Positions 46,561 to 55,574 of a stretch of 64,000 nt of DNA are shown one piece after another. Both the position numbers and the translations under genes were made by a program. Source of the DNA: Aphidius gifuensis (lineage: Eukaryota; Arthropoda; Insecta; Hymenoptera; Braconidae); the NCBI RefSeq assembly GCF_014905175.1, contig NC_057788.1, positions 12,983,404-13,047,403 of the forward strand, in the 5' to 3' direction. Positions within the stretch are counted from its first letter, which is position 1; each line of letters opens with the position of its first letter. The notes under the pieces are model-generated. The model saw only the letters and a program-made list of their open reading frames with translations, was not told the origin of the DNA and did no database searches.

Positions 46561-47255
46561 AAGAACTAATGTATCTTTAATTTTACGAGGCAAAACAGAA
46601 CCGGAATATTTATAACAGAACCTTTGCAACCCAACTGAGGATTAATTGAATGTCTTTTCAATTCCACGATTTGCATGAACGGAATATAAGGTGAAACTAA
46701 TATTTCCTCCAAGTCAGATAAATTTCTTATTTCTTTTTCAACTACCGGATATTTTAAACCACAATGTGGATGAATAACTGGTATCTTACCCTGCCGTATA
46801 TTGTAATTACAAGTATGACATAAATATGATGAGTTATAACCCATGAACATAGATCTGAATTCCTCTTCGCTTAAGATTTTTTCGTTTTTAGTATTCTAAT
46901 TATAACTCTCCACGTATGTCGAAATATTGAATTTCACAACGGATTTTCTGAACAAAAGTCCTTCACAGCAACAACATATAAAACTAGGAACTTCTCTTAT
47001 TTTGTTGATAAACTCTCATTTGAATTTTGCATTATGATCCTGTTTTTTTAGACTCGTTAATTCTGTTTCTAGTGCTACTCGATATGAATAAATTTTATTA
47101 AGAAGATCTTTTTGCATTTGTTGTTTTTTTGCTGCCTTCTCACTTGCTTGAGCTTTCTTGAGATCTGCTTTTTCTTGTTTTACTTTTTGTCGCAGCTCTT
47201 TTTCCAGTATTGTTTTAAACTTACATGCCCGCAGTAACGAATTTTTTTTCAACAC
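46561..47255 (-). pseudogene. Coiled coil plus DUF6570 of the Helitron protein
   Basis: One frame with TGA at 47016-47018 and TAG near 46900. The first 80 residues are a Lys/Glu/Gln-rich coiled coil (KVKQEKADLKKAQASEKAAK). Then INKIREVPSFICCCCEGLLF, a Cys-rich knuckle, and SYLCHTCNYNIRQGKIP, PVVEKEIRNLSDLEEILVSP and IPFMQIVELK. These are the hallmark blocks of DUF6570 at the N terminus of insect Helitron proteins. A frame change near 46590 leads into the next segment. Confidence 0.75.
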
Positions 47256-48093
47256 ATCATAATTTAATATCTGGGATAAATTTTTCTGATTGCTGGATTC
47301 ATTAGAACTCGACGATGCTTTTTTTTGAACTTCATGGTCATCATCGCTTTTTAATGAACTTGGATTTTGTACATCAATTACTGGATATTTTATTGATGTT
47401 TGTTCGGTACTTTTTTATGGACTTAAATTTCGTACATCAAATACTAGATATTCTAATGATGCTGGTTTTTTTCTTTTTTGTGGAACTGAATTTTGTGCAT
47501 CAAATACCGGATATTCAATTGATGTTTGTTCAATACTTTTTTGTGGACTTGAATTTCGTACATCAAATACTGGATATTCTATTGATGCTGGTTTTTTTCT
47601 TTTTTGTGTAACTAAATTTTTTGCATCAAATACCGGATATTCAATTGATGTTTGTTCGATACTTTTTTTGTGAACTTGAATTTCGTACATCAAATACTGG
47701 ATATTCTATCGATGCTGGTTCTTTCCTTTTTTGTGTAACTGAACTTTGTGCATCAAATACCGAATATTCAATTGATTTTTGTTCGATACTTTTTTTGTGG
47801 ACTTGAATTCCGTACATCAAATACTGGGAATTCAATTGATGATGGTAGTTTTCTTTTTTGTTCATTTGAACTTTGTAGACCGGAAATAGAAGATTCAATC
47901 GATCGATCCACTTTTTGTTTTTTTGAAGTGGTATACTTTAAATCATCTAGAGACATTCGTTTCTCACTCTGAGGTATTTTATTGGAACTAGTTTGTGTTT
48001 CATTCAAGGATTGTTCAGTAGAAAGATATTCCAACGGGCCCTCATTGATTGATTCTTGGTTATATGTAATGCGCTGACTTGAAGCTATTTTTT
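47256..48093 (-). pseudogene. Repeat-rich N terminus of the Helitron protein
   Basis: A unit of about 40 residues repeats, made of two halves: SIEYPVFDVRNSSPQK and SIEYPVFDAQNSVTQKRKKP. About six to seven half-unit pairs lie between 47315 and 47870. Poly-A slippage changes the frame between copies. Upstream (47880-48034) is a Ser/Gln-rich part (EQSLNETQTSSNKIPQ). The frame stays open to the insertion point at 48094, so the start codon lies beyond copy 3. Confidence 0.6.
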
Positions 48094-50374
48094 TTAGGGA
48101 ATTTTAATTTCCTATTGTTTTCGCTTCTCATCTGGACCCCAACTGAAAACTCTTTTAATTATGGGAAAATATCAGGGAAATATCAGTAAACACGAAGGAC
48201 AAATCACTGAATATGAAGAAAAATACGATACATATGAGAAAATATCAGTAAATGTAAAAAAAATGTAGAAAAAATAGGAAAATATCGAAGAAAAATCAGT
48301 GAATATAAAGAAAGAACGATAAATATGGGAAAATATCAGCAAATATAGAAGAAAAAGTACTAAATATAAAGTTAAAATTGCTGAATATAAAGAAAAAACC
48401 GATAAATATGGAAAAATATCAGTAAATATGAAAAAAAGGGGTAAATATAAAGAAAACTCTCGTAATTATGGGAAGATAACAGTAAATATCAAGGAAAACT
48501 TACTGAATATAAAGAAAAATACGATAAATATGGAAAATATCAGTAAATATGAAGGAAAAATCACTGAATATGAAGAAAAATACGATACATATGGGAAAAT
48601 ATCAGTAAATGTAAAGAACAATGTAGAAAAAAATAGAAAAATATCATAGAAAAATCAGTGAATATAAAGAAAGAACGATAAATATGGGAAAATATCAGCA
48701 AATATAGAGGAAAAATTACTAAATATAAAGTTAAAATTGCTGAATATGAAGAAAAAACTGATAAATATAGAAAAATATCAGTAAATATAAAAAAAAGGGG
48801 TAAATATAAAGAAAACTCTCGTAATTATGGGAAAATATGAGGCAAATATCAGTAAATATCAAGAAAAACTCACTGAATATGAAGAAAAATACGATAAATA
48901 TGGAAAATATCAGTAAATATGAAGGAAAAATTACTGAATATAAGAAAAAATACGATACATATGGGAAAATATCAGTAAATATAAAAGAAAAATTACTGAA
49001 TATAAAGAAAAATCCGATAATTATAGGAAAATTTCAGTGAATATGGAGGAAAAATTACTGAATATAAAGAAAAATACGATAAATATGGAAAACATCAGTA
49101 AATATGAAGGAAAAATCACTGAATATAATGAAAAATTCGATGATTATGGGAAAATTTCATTGGATATGGAGGGAAAATTACTAAATATAAAGAAAAATAC
49201 GATATATATGGAAAAATATCAGTAAATATGAAGAAAAAGTTGCTGAATATAAAAAAAAACCGATAAATATAAAAAAATATCAGAAAATCTGAAGAAAAAA
49301 GTGCTGAATATAAAGACAACTCCGATAATTATGGGAAATTATCAGGGAAATATTAGTAAATATCAATGAAAACTTACTTAATATAAAGATAAATATGGGA
49401 AATACAAGTAAATATGTAGGAAAAATGACTGAAAATGAAGAAAAATAAGATACATATGGGAAAATATCGGTAAATGTAAAGAAAAATGTAGAAAAAAATA
49501 GAAAAATATCAAAGAAAAATCAGTAAATATGAAGGAAAAATTACTAAATATAAAGAAAAAATCACTAAATATAAAGAAAAGTCCGATAATTATCAGAAAA
49601 TATCAGGGAAATTTCAGTAAATATCAAGGAAAACTCACTGAATATATAGAAAAATACGATAAATATGAAAATTATAAGTAAATATTAAGGAAAATGTAGA
49701 AAAAAATATGTCAATATCAAAGAAAAATCAGTAAATATAAGAAAAATTACGATGAACATTGGAACATATCAATTAAGTTCTCCCCCCCCCCCTCCAACCA
49801 TAGTTGATCCCTCAAAAGTCCCTTAATTAATGTAAACACAATGAAATGGGAAAATATCGGGGAAACATCAGTAAGCATAAAGGAAAATATCGAAAAATAT
49901 AGCAAAATATCATGGAAGAATCACTGAATATAACGAAAAATATGATAAATATGGAAAAATATGGAAGAAAAGAACCACATAAATAAAAAAACCAAATATA
50001 TAAAAAAAATATGATTTCAATTATGTTACCCTCCCTTGATATGCGAATGGAAATCTAAGAGAAAATATCGAATAAATCGCAAAAATAAAAATGAAAATAC
50101 AAGTTTAAAAAGAAACAAAAGGAAATAATACAATATATGTGACCTAAGATATAATGATGTGGAGAATAATCAGAATCCGTTTTAGTCAAATTAAAAACAA
50201 CAAACAATAACCAAAAATTAATGACATGAAAATGAAAACAAAATTAATGCAACAATCACATCATCAATAGCAAGAAAAAAAAAACATCTATCATTTTTAA
50301 CCAATTTGAAAACAGATACAACGAAATTTTTAAAATCATAAGCCAATAAAATCGAAATGGGTCAAAGAAAACAG
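48094..50374 (-). mobile_element. Helitron-like repeat, copy 3, cut by the endogenous retrovirus
   Basis: Inverted relative to copies 1 and 2. Its CCCTAA end, with GGAAATTAAAATTCCC, is at 48094-48110. ATATCAGTAAATATGAAGGA and AAAGAAAAATACGATAAATA units fill 48170-49970 (about 60-bp period). 49990-50374 matches 39601-39980 of copy 2 inverted. At 50375 the retroviral LTR begins, and the rest of the copy would lie beyond the retrovirus, outside the window. Confidence 0.75.
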
Positions 50375-51080
50375 TGTTATGTCCGAATTTACCTGTAATA
50401 ATTGTAATGTGTACTTACTTTGATTCGATCCTAACCTTTCGGTCAATAGATCAGGTTCACGGCGCGAATAGGGAAAGACTGTGGACGAAAGAGAGGGATA
50501 GGTTGTTGTTGTAATTATCACACTTGATTTGTTGTTAAAATTATGAATGACATTTATTTAATTAATCGTTGCAGTTGTATTATTTCGTGTGTGTGTAGTG
50601 TATAATATAAATTTTACAATAATGAATGACTTACATTGGTTGATTTGGTTATAATGGTTTTGATCCGATTGTTTAGCTCTGATTCTCTTGATTACCCCTC
50701 GGTGTTGGATTGATTATGAATTGACTGTTGATTGATTATTGATTGAAGTTGAACGATGATGAGTCGAGTGCTGATTCGTTTCACAAACACTTACACTGAC
50801 TCTACGCTTTGTTTTAATTAATAAAAATATTTCTATTGTTAAATAGAAATATTTACAAAAGATTTATTTGGAAATTTTAATTCAAATTACGAATTGTTTA
50901 ATTAACGGTTGATTCAAATTTTTATACAAGATAAATGTAAAGTTAAACTTTATGTAAAACAAATGTTGAAAATTTTCTAAGTTTTAACTTCGAATTATTA
51001 ATTAAGACGAGGGTCAAAGAAACGATACAGAGCTGGTCCTGGATTGTCGATAACTAACTCTGGATAAATTTTCCGGAGTA

Positions 51081-51086
51081 TTTATA
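51081..51086 (-). promoter_or_regulatory. TATA box in the LTR
   Basis: CATATAAATACTCC on the minus strand. A start site near 51055 would divide U3 from R. It lies just after the inverted repeat at 51093-51167. Confidence 0.5.
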
Positions 51087-51092
51087 TGAATT

Positions 51093-51167
51093 GGGACCTA
51101 GGGACGCTTTGCTTTTTGGGAGAGGAAAGCGTCGTTTTCGTGTGCAAAAGGGGGTACGCTAGGTCCC
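51093..51167. promoter_or_regulatory. Inverted repeat GGGACCTAG ... CTAGGTCCC upstream of the LTR TATA box
   Basis: The outer 9-bp arms are perfect. Between them lie two partly similar blocks, GACGCTTTGC and AAGCGTCGTTTTCG. At 75 bp and immediately upstream of the TATA box it could bind a regulator or form a cruciform. Confidence 0.5.
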
Positions 51168-51602
51168 ATGGGTCGAGAGTCGTAAATTTTACATTTTATT
51201 ACTTTCCTGAGTGTTTGTCGTTTCTATTTTCTCAAGATATCCCTTTTTTTTATAATTCTTGTCGGTCCGTCTTGTATTTCTTTTTATTGCTTCAGTCTGT
51301 CGTCTTTTTGTGTTATCGTCTAAGGGTCTGACTCTAGTTTTATTACTTTTCTTGGAATTTTAACTTTTCCCTAATTCCTATGCACTTTTTATATATTTTT
51401 TTATTATGTACTTTTTTTATTTTAGTCATGTGTTTCGTCTCTAGTTTTATAGTTTTTCTTGGAATATCTTTCTATGTCTAATGCGTTTTAGGTTTTTATT
51501 GCTTTACAGTTTTTGTATTTATTTTATCTGTTTATTTCAATCTTTCGTTGGCCTCATTCTATTATCTAATTTAAATATTGCTGCATCCTGTTGGATGTAA
51601 CA

Positions 51603-51613
51603 CCCCCACCCTT
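51603..51613 (-). promoter_or_regulatory. Polypurine tract
   Basis: AAGGGTGGGGG on the minus strand abuts the LTR start TGTTAC. It primes plus-strand DNA synthesis in LTR elements. Confidence 0.85.
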
Positions 51614-51841
51614 GAGAATCGAGCTGGGTAGTGCAGTGAACACAGTGAGATTATGTATTTGTATGTCATTGTCTTATGTTACTAATTCTTAATTCTAACA
51701 AACATCATGTTTTGATACAATTAAAATCTTATAATCTTATTCCTGAGAAGAGAAAAAAAAAAAAAAATTTTATTTTGCCAAGGTTCTAGTCCTTGTTTTA
51801 ATCAAAAGAAAATGGAAATCATTTGGGTCAAAATTACTGTC

Positions 51842-52322
51842 TGTTTCTTGAAGAAAAAAAAAGAATTATTTTATTTCTTCTTGAAGAGAAGTTTTTATTC
51901 TAAGACAAATTATTATTTTAAAATTATTACTCTACTGCTTCTTGAAGAGAAGTTTTTTTATAAGAAAAAATTATTTTACTACTTCTTGAAGAGAAGTTTT
52001 TATTCTAAAACAGATTATTATTTTAAAATTATTATTTTTACTACTTCTTGAAGAGAAGTTTTTTTATAAGAAAAAATTATTTTATTACTTCTTGAAGAGA
52101 AGTTTTTATTCTCAAAACAGATTATTATTTTAAAATTATTATTTTTACTACTTCTTGAAGAGAAGCTTTTATTTAGAAAAAAAAATTATTCTAATACTTC
52201 TTGAAGAGAAGTTTTTATTCTAAAAACAGATTATTATTTTAAAATTATTATTTTTACTACTTCTTGAAGAGAAGTTTTTATTCTAAAAAAAAAATTATTC
52301 TAATACTTCTTGAAGAGAAGCT
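51842..52322 (-). repeat. 3' UTR array of CTTCTTGAAGAGAAG hairpin units
   Basis: Nine or so copies of CTTCTTGAAGAGAAG at intervals of 45-65 bp, each able to form a short stem (CTTCT/AGAAG), separated by TTATTCTAAAACAGATTATT spacers. The array lies between the accessory gene and the polypurine tract. A role in RNA export, stability or packaging is possible but unproven. Confidence 0.75.
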
Positions 52323-52385
52323 TAAAAAATTATTTTATTATTCGATTGTGTTTAGTTTGCTCTGTTTGCTTTAACTTATCTTTAT

Positions 52386-52967
52386 CTAGTATTTTATTTC
52401 TGCTTCATGTGGGTGCTTGAGGTAGTAAAGTGCCTTAGCCGCTGCTGCCCTTTTCGCTTCCGCTTTGTTTTTGCCTCTTCCCTCGAAGTACCTTGTCCAC
52501 GACGTGGGGAGTGTGTACTCTACTGTTATTGTGAATTCTGGTTCGTGCTCTGTGCCTATTTCTCCTGTCATCTCGTATGCTGGTCGCACCTCGTGTTTCA
52601 TCAGTTCTTCTTGCAATGTTGAAATTGGGTTTTTGTTTGTTGTTTGTATATACTCCCTGATCTTCTCTTCTCTTTCTTTTTCTAATTGGTCGTATGTACT
52701 TCTGTCTCTTTGGAATGATGTGGTTTCTGAAGTGTGTGCCTCGTCTGTCCTGTGGACTGTAGTTTGGGCTGTATCGTGGACTGTAGTTTGGGCTGTATTG
52801 TGCGCTGTAGCTTGGGCTGTATTGTGCGTTGTAGCTTGGGCTGTATTGTGCGCTGTAGCTTGGGCTGTATTGTGCGCTGTAGCTTGGGCTGCCGTTCGGA
52901 GTCCAGTATGGGCTGTATGATGGATGGCCCGTGTGTCCTCCTTCTGTGGGCTCCCGGTCTTCTTCAT
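52386..52967 (-). CDS. Accessory protein, C-terminal part with canonical dsRNA-binding domain
   Basis: The frame ends at TAA 52388-52386. The last 75 residues match a double-stranded-RNA-binding domain in all three RNA-contact regions: helix 1 with NPISTLQEELMK, the loop GTEHEPEF after a Tyr strand, and helix 2 start KNKAEAKRAAAAKAL. The Lys cluster, conserved His and Ala-rich helix are all present. Such domains bind dsRNA without sequence preference and occur in Dicer partners and in some viral silencing suppressors. Upstream of about 52740 this frame is the shadow of a 24-bp minisatellite. The true N-terminal part is in the other frame at 52740-53358, so one indel separates them. Confidence 0.85.
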   Translation of the reverse strand: MKKTGSPQKEDTRAIHHTAHTGLRTAAQATAHNTAQATAHNTAQATTHNTAQATAHNTAQTTVHDTAQTTVHRTDEAHTSETTSFQRDRSTYDQLEKEREEKIREYIQTTNKNPISTLQEELMKHEVRPAYEMTGEIGTEHEPEFTITVEYTLPTSWTRYFEGRGKNKAEAKRAAAAKALYYLKHPHEAEIKY

Positions 52968-53358
52968 CGGTTAAATCGATTGTTACTGGATCTGATGATT
53001 GTGTTGTGTGGCTGTTGCGGGTTTGTTTCTTCTCGGTGTACTGCTTGTTCCTTGTCACTTCTATTCTGCTTCTCCCGTCCCATATTTCAGTCGTCGTGTC
53101 TGCTTTCTTGGTTTCTTCCTGCTCCGATATGACTCGGAACGCATTGATTCTTCGCTTTAATTCGTTCTTTATTTCTGCTCTACACATTCTTTGCGCTTCT
53201 TCCTTATTTTTTTCGGTTTTTCTTATTAAGATACCTCCGAGTGACATTGTTCCGGTTACTTGGTTGTTCTCCGTTGCTTCGTACCTTTCTTCTATTTTCA
53301 TTTCGCATTTGACTGAGTCCTCCTCGTAGTCTACGTTTATCATTTGGACTGGTTTCAT
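52435..53358 (-). CDS. Accessory protein, N-terminal part with repeat linker and possible second dsRBD
   Basis: ATG 53358 directly follows a 3' splice site with a TACTAAC branch sequence, so a spliced mRNA is likely. Residues about 1-75 have strand-like VDYEEDSVKCEMKIEE, a GGILIRKTEKNKEEAQRM segment and a helix, the layout of a divergent dsRBD. Next come an acidic VTIDLTDEEDREP stretch and tandem YSPSYSAQ units encoded by a 24-bp minisatellite. The frame downstream of about 52740 is Arg-rich and probably not the native one, as the dsRBD lies in the +1 frame. Confidence 0.6.
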   Translation of the reverse strand: MKPVQMINVDYEEDSVKCEMKIEERYEATENNQVTGTMSLGGILIRKTEKNKEEAQRMCRAEIKNELKRRINAFRVISEQEETKKADTTTEIWDGRSRIEVTRNKQYTEKKQTRNSHTTQSSDPVTIDLTDEEDREPTEGGHTGHPSYSPYWTPNGSPSYSAQYSPSYSAQYSPSYNAQYSPSYSAQYSPNYSPRYSPNYSPQDRRGTHFRNHIIPKRQKYIRPIRKRKRREDQGVYTNNKQKPNFNIARRTDETRGATSIRDDRRNRHRARTRIHNNSRVHTPHVVDKVLRGKRQKQSGSEKGSSG

Positions 53359-53370
53359 CTGTTGTTAGTA
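53359..53370 (-). promoter_or_regulatory. 3' splice site before the accessory ORF
   Basis: TACTAACAACAG on the minus strand, ending next to the ATG at 53358. TACTAAC is an ideal branch sequence, though only a few bases from the AG, which is unusually close; the preceding tract is pyrimidine-rich. Confidence 0.45.
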
Positions 53371-53399
53371 GGGAAAACATGTAAAAAGAAAATTGGTTA

Positions 53400-53401
53400 G
53401 T

Positions 53402-53433
<32 letters not shown>

Positions 53434-53505
53434 TTTTTTGTAATTATGTGTGTGTGTGTGTGTGTATATGTCTGTTTTTTTTTTTTTTTTTTTTTTTTGA
53501 AAAGA
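53400..53505. repeat. TATA, poly-T and TG microsatellites
   Basis: Two poly-T runs of about 22 and 18 bases flank a TG run. They lie between env and the accessory gene, antisense to the transcript as poly-A and CA runs. Confidence 0.85.
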
Positions 53506-53667
53506 TCTATTTGAAACGTAAGATTAAATATTGTTTCTAATGGAAATTATCTCTTTTGATGTCTCTTTCTGAACGATTTTCAGTGAGAAACGTCAAAGTG
53601 TATTCGTTTACTGGTATTGTACGGGATAGGGAAGATTTGTCGTCAGTAGGATTGTTGGTCGTGTTAT

Positions 53668-55545
53668 TTAACCAAGATAACCTCCTCTTGGTGTTGTGTT
53701 TGTTGTATTTTGATTTTCTACGAGTCCTGGTCTGTGTACGTGGCTGTATTCAGGGTGTGGTGGTACAGTCGGATAAATCTGTGGTTGTAGTTCCAGTGCT
53801 TCTTCATTTTCGTTTTCCTCTAGTTCTTTTTGCATTTGCTCCGTATATCTTCTGTGTTCTTTCTGCTCATGTATGAGCCTTGTGGCCATACTATCCCATA
53901 ATGCTGCTACTAAGTGTATTGACCATCCGTAAATTTTTTTAAGTGCGTATCCGTGTAAAATTGTGTCGGCTATCATTTTAATTACTTGTATAATCGCAAA
54001 AATTCCTATTATTCCAGCACTTATATTTCCGAACCATGTGAACTGTGACCATCTTCTCATCCAAAAACTGTCTACTAAATCGTTCAATTCGTCTTCTCCA
54101 AATATATTTAAGAATGTTCTTTCGTGGCTTGTTGTGCTTCTTTCTGCTGCTTTCGCTGCCATGTCGTCTAAAATTACTGCTTTTTCGATTGGGAACATTA
54201 TTCTCTCCCTCATTTTATTCAGATCCTCCTTTGTATATATCCCTGTCTCGGCTAGATCGTGTGGTCCGATGTAGTTCCAGGTTTCCTTTCTCATTGGTCT
54301 CAAGTTTTGTCGTGTGTACGATGGTGTTGGCTTTGGTGCCATCTTGTACCATGCGTTGTTGTAAAAGAACATCTGTGGTAATGGTGAGTTACATGGGACT
54401 CTTTCTGCTTCTTTTACTAGTATGTGTGTTCTTGGTGTTAAGAAGTACGATGAGTTGCTTTTCCATACTGGAAGTGCGTTGTAGCAGTCTTCAGTTTGTC
54501 TGAAGTTCGTATTTACTGGTATACATTTCATGATGTGTACAACTTCACCTGCGGTTATCGCCATTAATCCTGGATTTCCCATGTGTCTGTATGCGATATC
54601 ATCGGGCATTGTGGTTGCAAGAGCTAGTCTGTTTTCTAAGATTTGTTTTTCGAGTCTACATCTGTGTGCTAGAAAATCTTTGTAGAGGTTTTTCATATTT
54701 TTCCTGATGTGTCTTTCGACGTATACGAATTTTGTATTCATGTAGATGAATGGGTCGAGGTTCTCTTCATACATTGAGGCTACCTCGAAAGCTCTATCAA
54801 ATACTACAAAAATTCTTGAGTGTTCAGTGTGGTGGATGTCTATTGTGTTGCATACCCTCGTTGTCTTCTTCTCGGCTAGCGTAATTGTCATTTTATCGGT
54901 TGCAATTGTGAATATTCTTTCATTATCTGTTGACGTGACTTCGATATCTCCAGTGTATAATCTGGCGAATTTCCTGTAAGCGCAGCCGCTATCGTTTTCT
55001 GGGAAAGTTCTCCAGTAACTATGTCCATTCATTGAATCTATACAGCTTTCTTATGACAGTACACATGTCGTTCCGGAGTTCATAAATATTTTATCGCTAT
55101 CTGCGTTTGTTCGTGCCCATTGTGTGGTAATTAATATTTTTATAGTTGCTTGTACGACTACATTCTCGTAATCTGCGTATGCGTCGCTGTACTGTGCGCC
55201 TCTGCAGTCCCCGTCTAAGTTGAGTGATCCCGCCAATGTTCCTCTTCTGTAATTTGTTGCGTTCATTTTTAGATCGTTAAATGTCAAACCTAGTATTGTT
55301 ATTCTTTTGTTGGCGTGGGCTTCGTGGCATGCTGCTTCTCCCACGTCTAGTACGAATTCTGCTAATCCTCCTGGCATTGCTGATACATAATCTGTCATGG
55401 TTCCACAATTGAACGCATTTCTTATGATCTCTACTTTACATTGCATAACTTCCTTTTTTCCGTAATCGATTGACGGCATTACCACGCCTCTCATTTTTTC
55501 TGTCTTCTCCATTGTTGAAGGTAGATCGCAGTCCTCTACCCCCAT
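53668..55545 (-). pseudogene. Envelope glycoprotein, mononega/chuvirus-like, one in-frame stop
   Basis: Two open blocks in the same frame (55545-55051 and 55032-53668) are separated only by TAA at 55053-55051. The ectodomain has many Cys and N-glycosylation sites. Blocks such as FNCGTMTDYVSAMPGGLAE, NLDGDCRGAQYSD and GNPGLMAITAGEVVHIMKC followed by a downstream LPVW and PRTHIL recall the glycoproteins of chuviruses and related negative-strand arthropod viruses rather than the F-type Env of errantiviruses. A membrane segment near residue 510 (ISAGIIGIFAIIQVIKMIAD) precedes a charged tail with PTVPPHPEY. No signal peptide is seen at the 5' end, which adjoins the integrase deletion. Family assignment is from recall of motifs. 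Confidence 0.65.
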
Positions 55546-55574
55546 TGTTGAAATTGTTGTTGTATTGAGGGTAG

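Larger units (their letters stand above)
43975..48093 (-). mobile_element. Helitron, N-terminal half of its protein gene, in pieces
   Basis: Read from 48093 down, the minus strand gives a repeat-rich N terminus, a coiled coil, DUF6570, a USP-like domain, and the region leading to the Rep domain. It is cut at about 43975 by a palindromic repeat. Rep and helicase domains are not in the window. A MITE (44157-44730) sits inside, and copy 3 of the Helitron-like repeat truncates the upstream end. Several stops and frame changes make it a pseudogene. Confidence 0.7.
50375..51602 (-). repeat. 3' LTR of the endogenous retrovirus, 1228 bp
   Basis: On the minus strand it starts TGTTACATCC at 51602 and ends GGACATAACA at 50375; the two ends are inverted copies with two changes. 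The polypurine tract directly precedes it. A TATA box lies about 520 bases in, and AATAAA at 50558-50553 is a candidate poly(A) signal. The 5' LTR is not in the window. Confidence 0.85.

Noticed and set aside
47315..47972. Plus-strand repeated frames (ELNFVHQILDIL type)
   Set aside because: Complement of the minus-strand SIEYPVFD peptide repeat, which continues into recognised Helitron domains.
52465..54503. Several plus-strand ORFs of 100-150 residues
   Set aside because: Antisense shadows of the accessory gene and env; codon composition follows the minus-strand genes.
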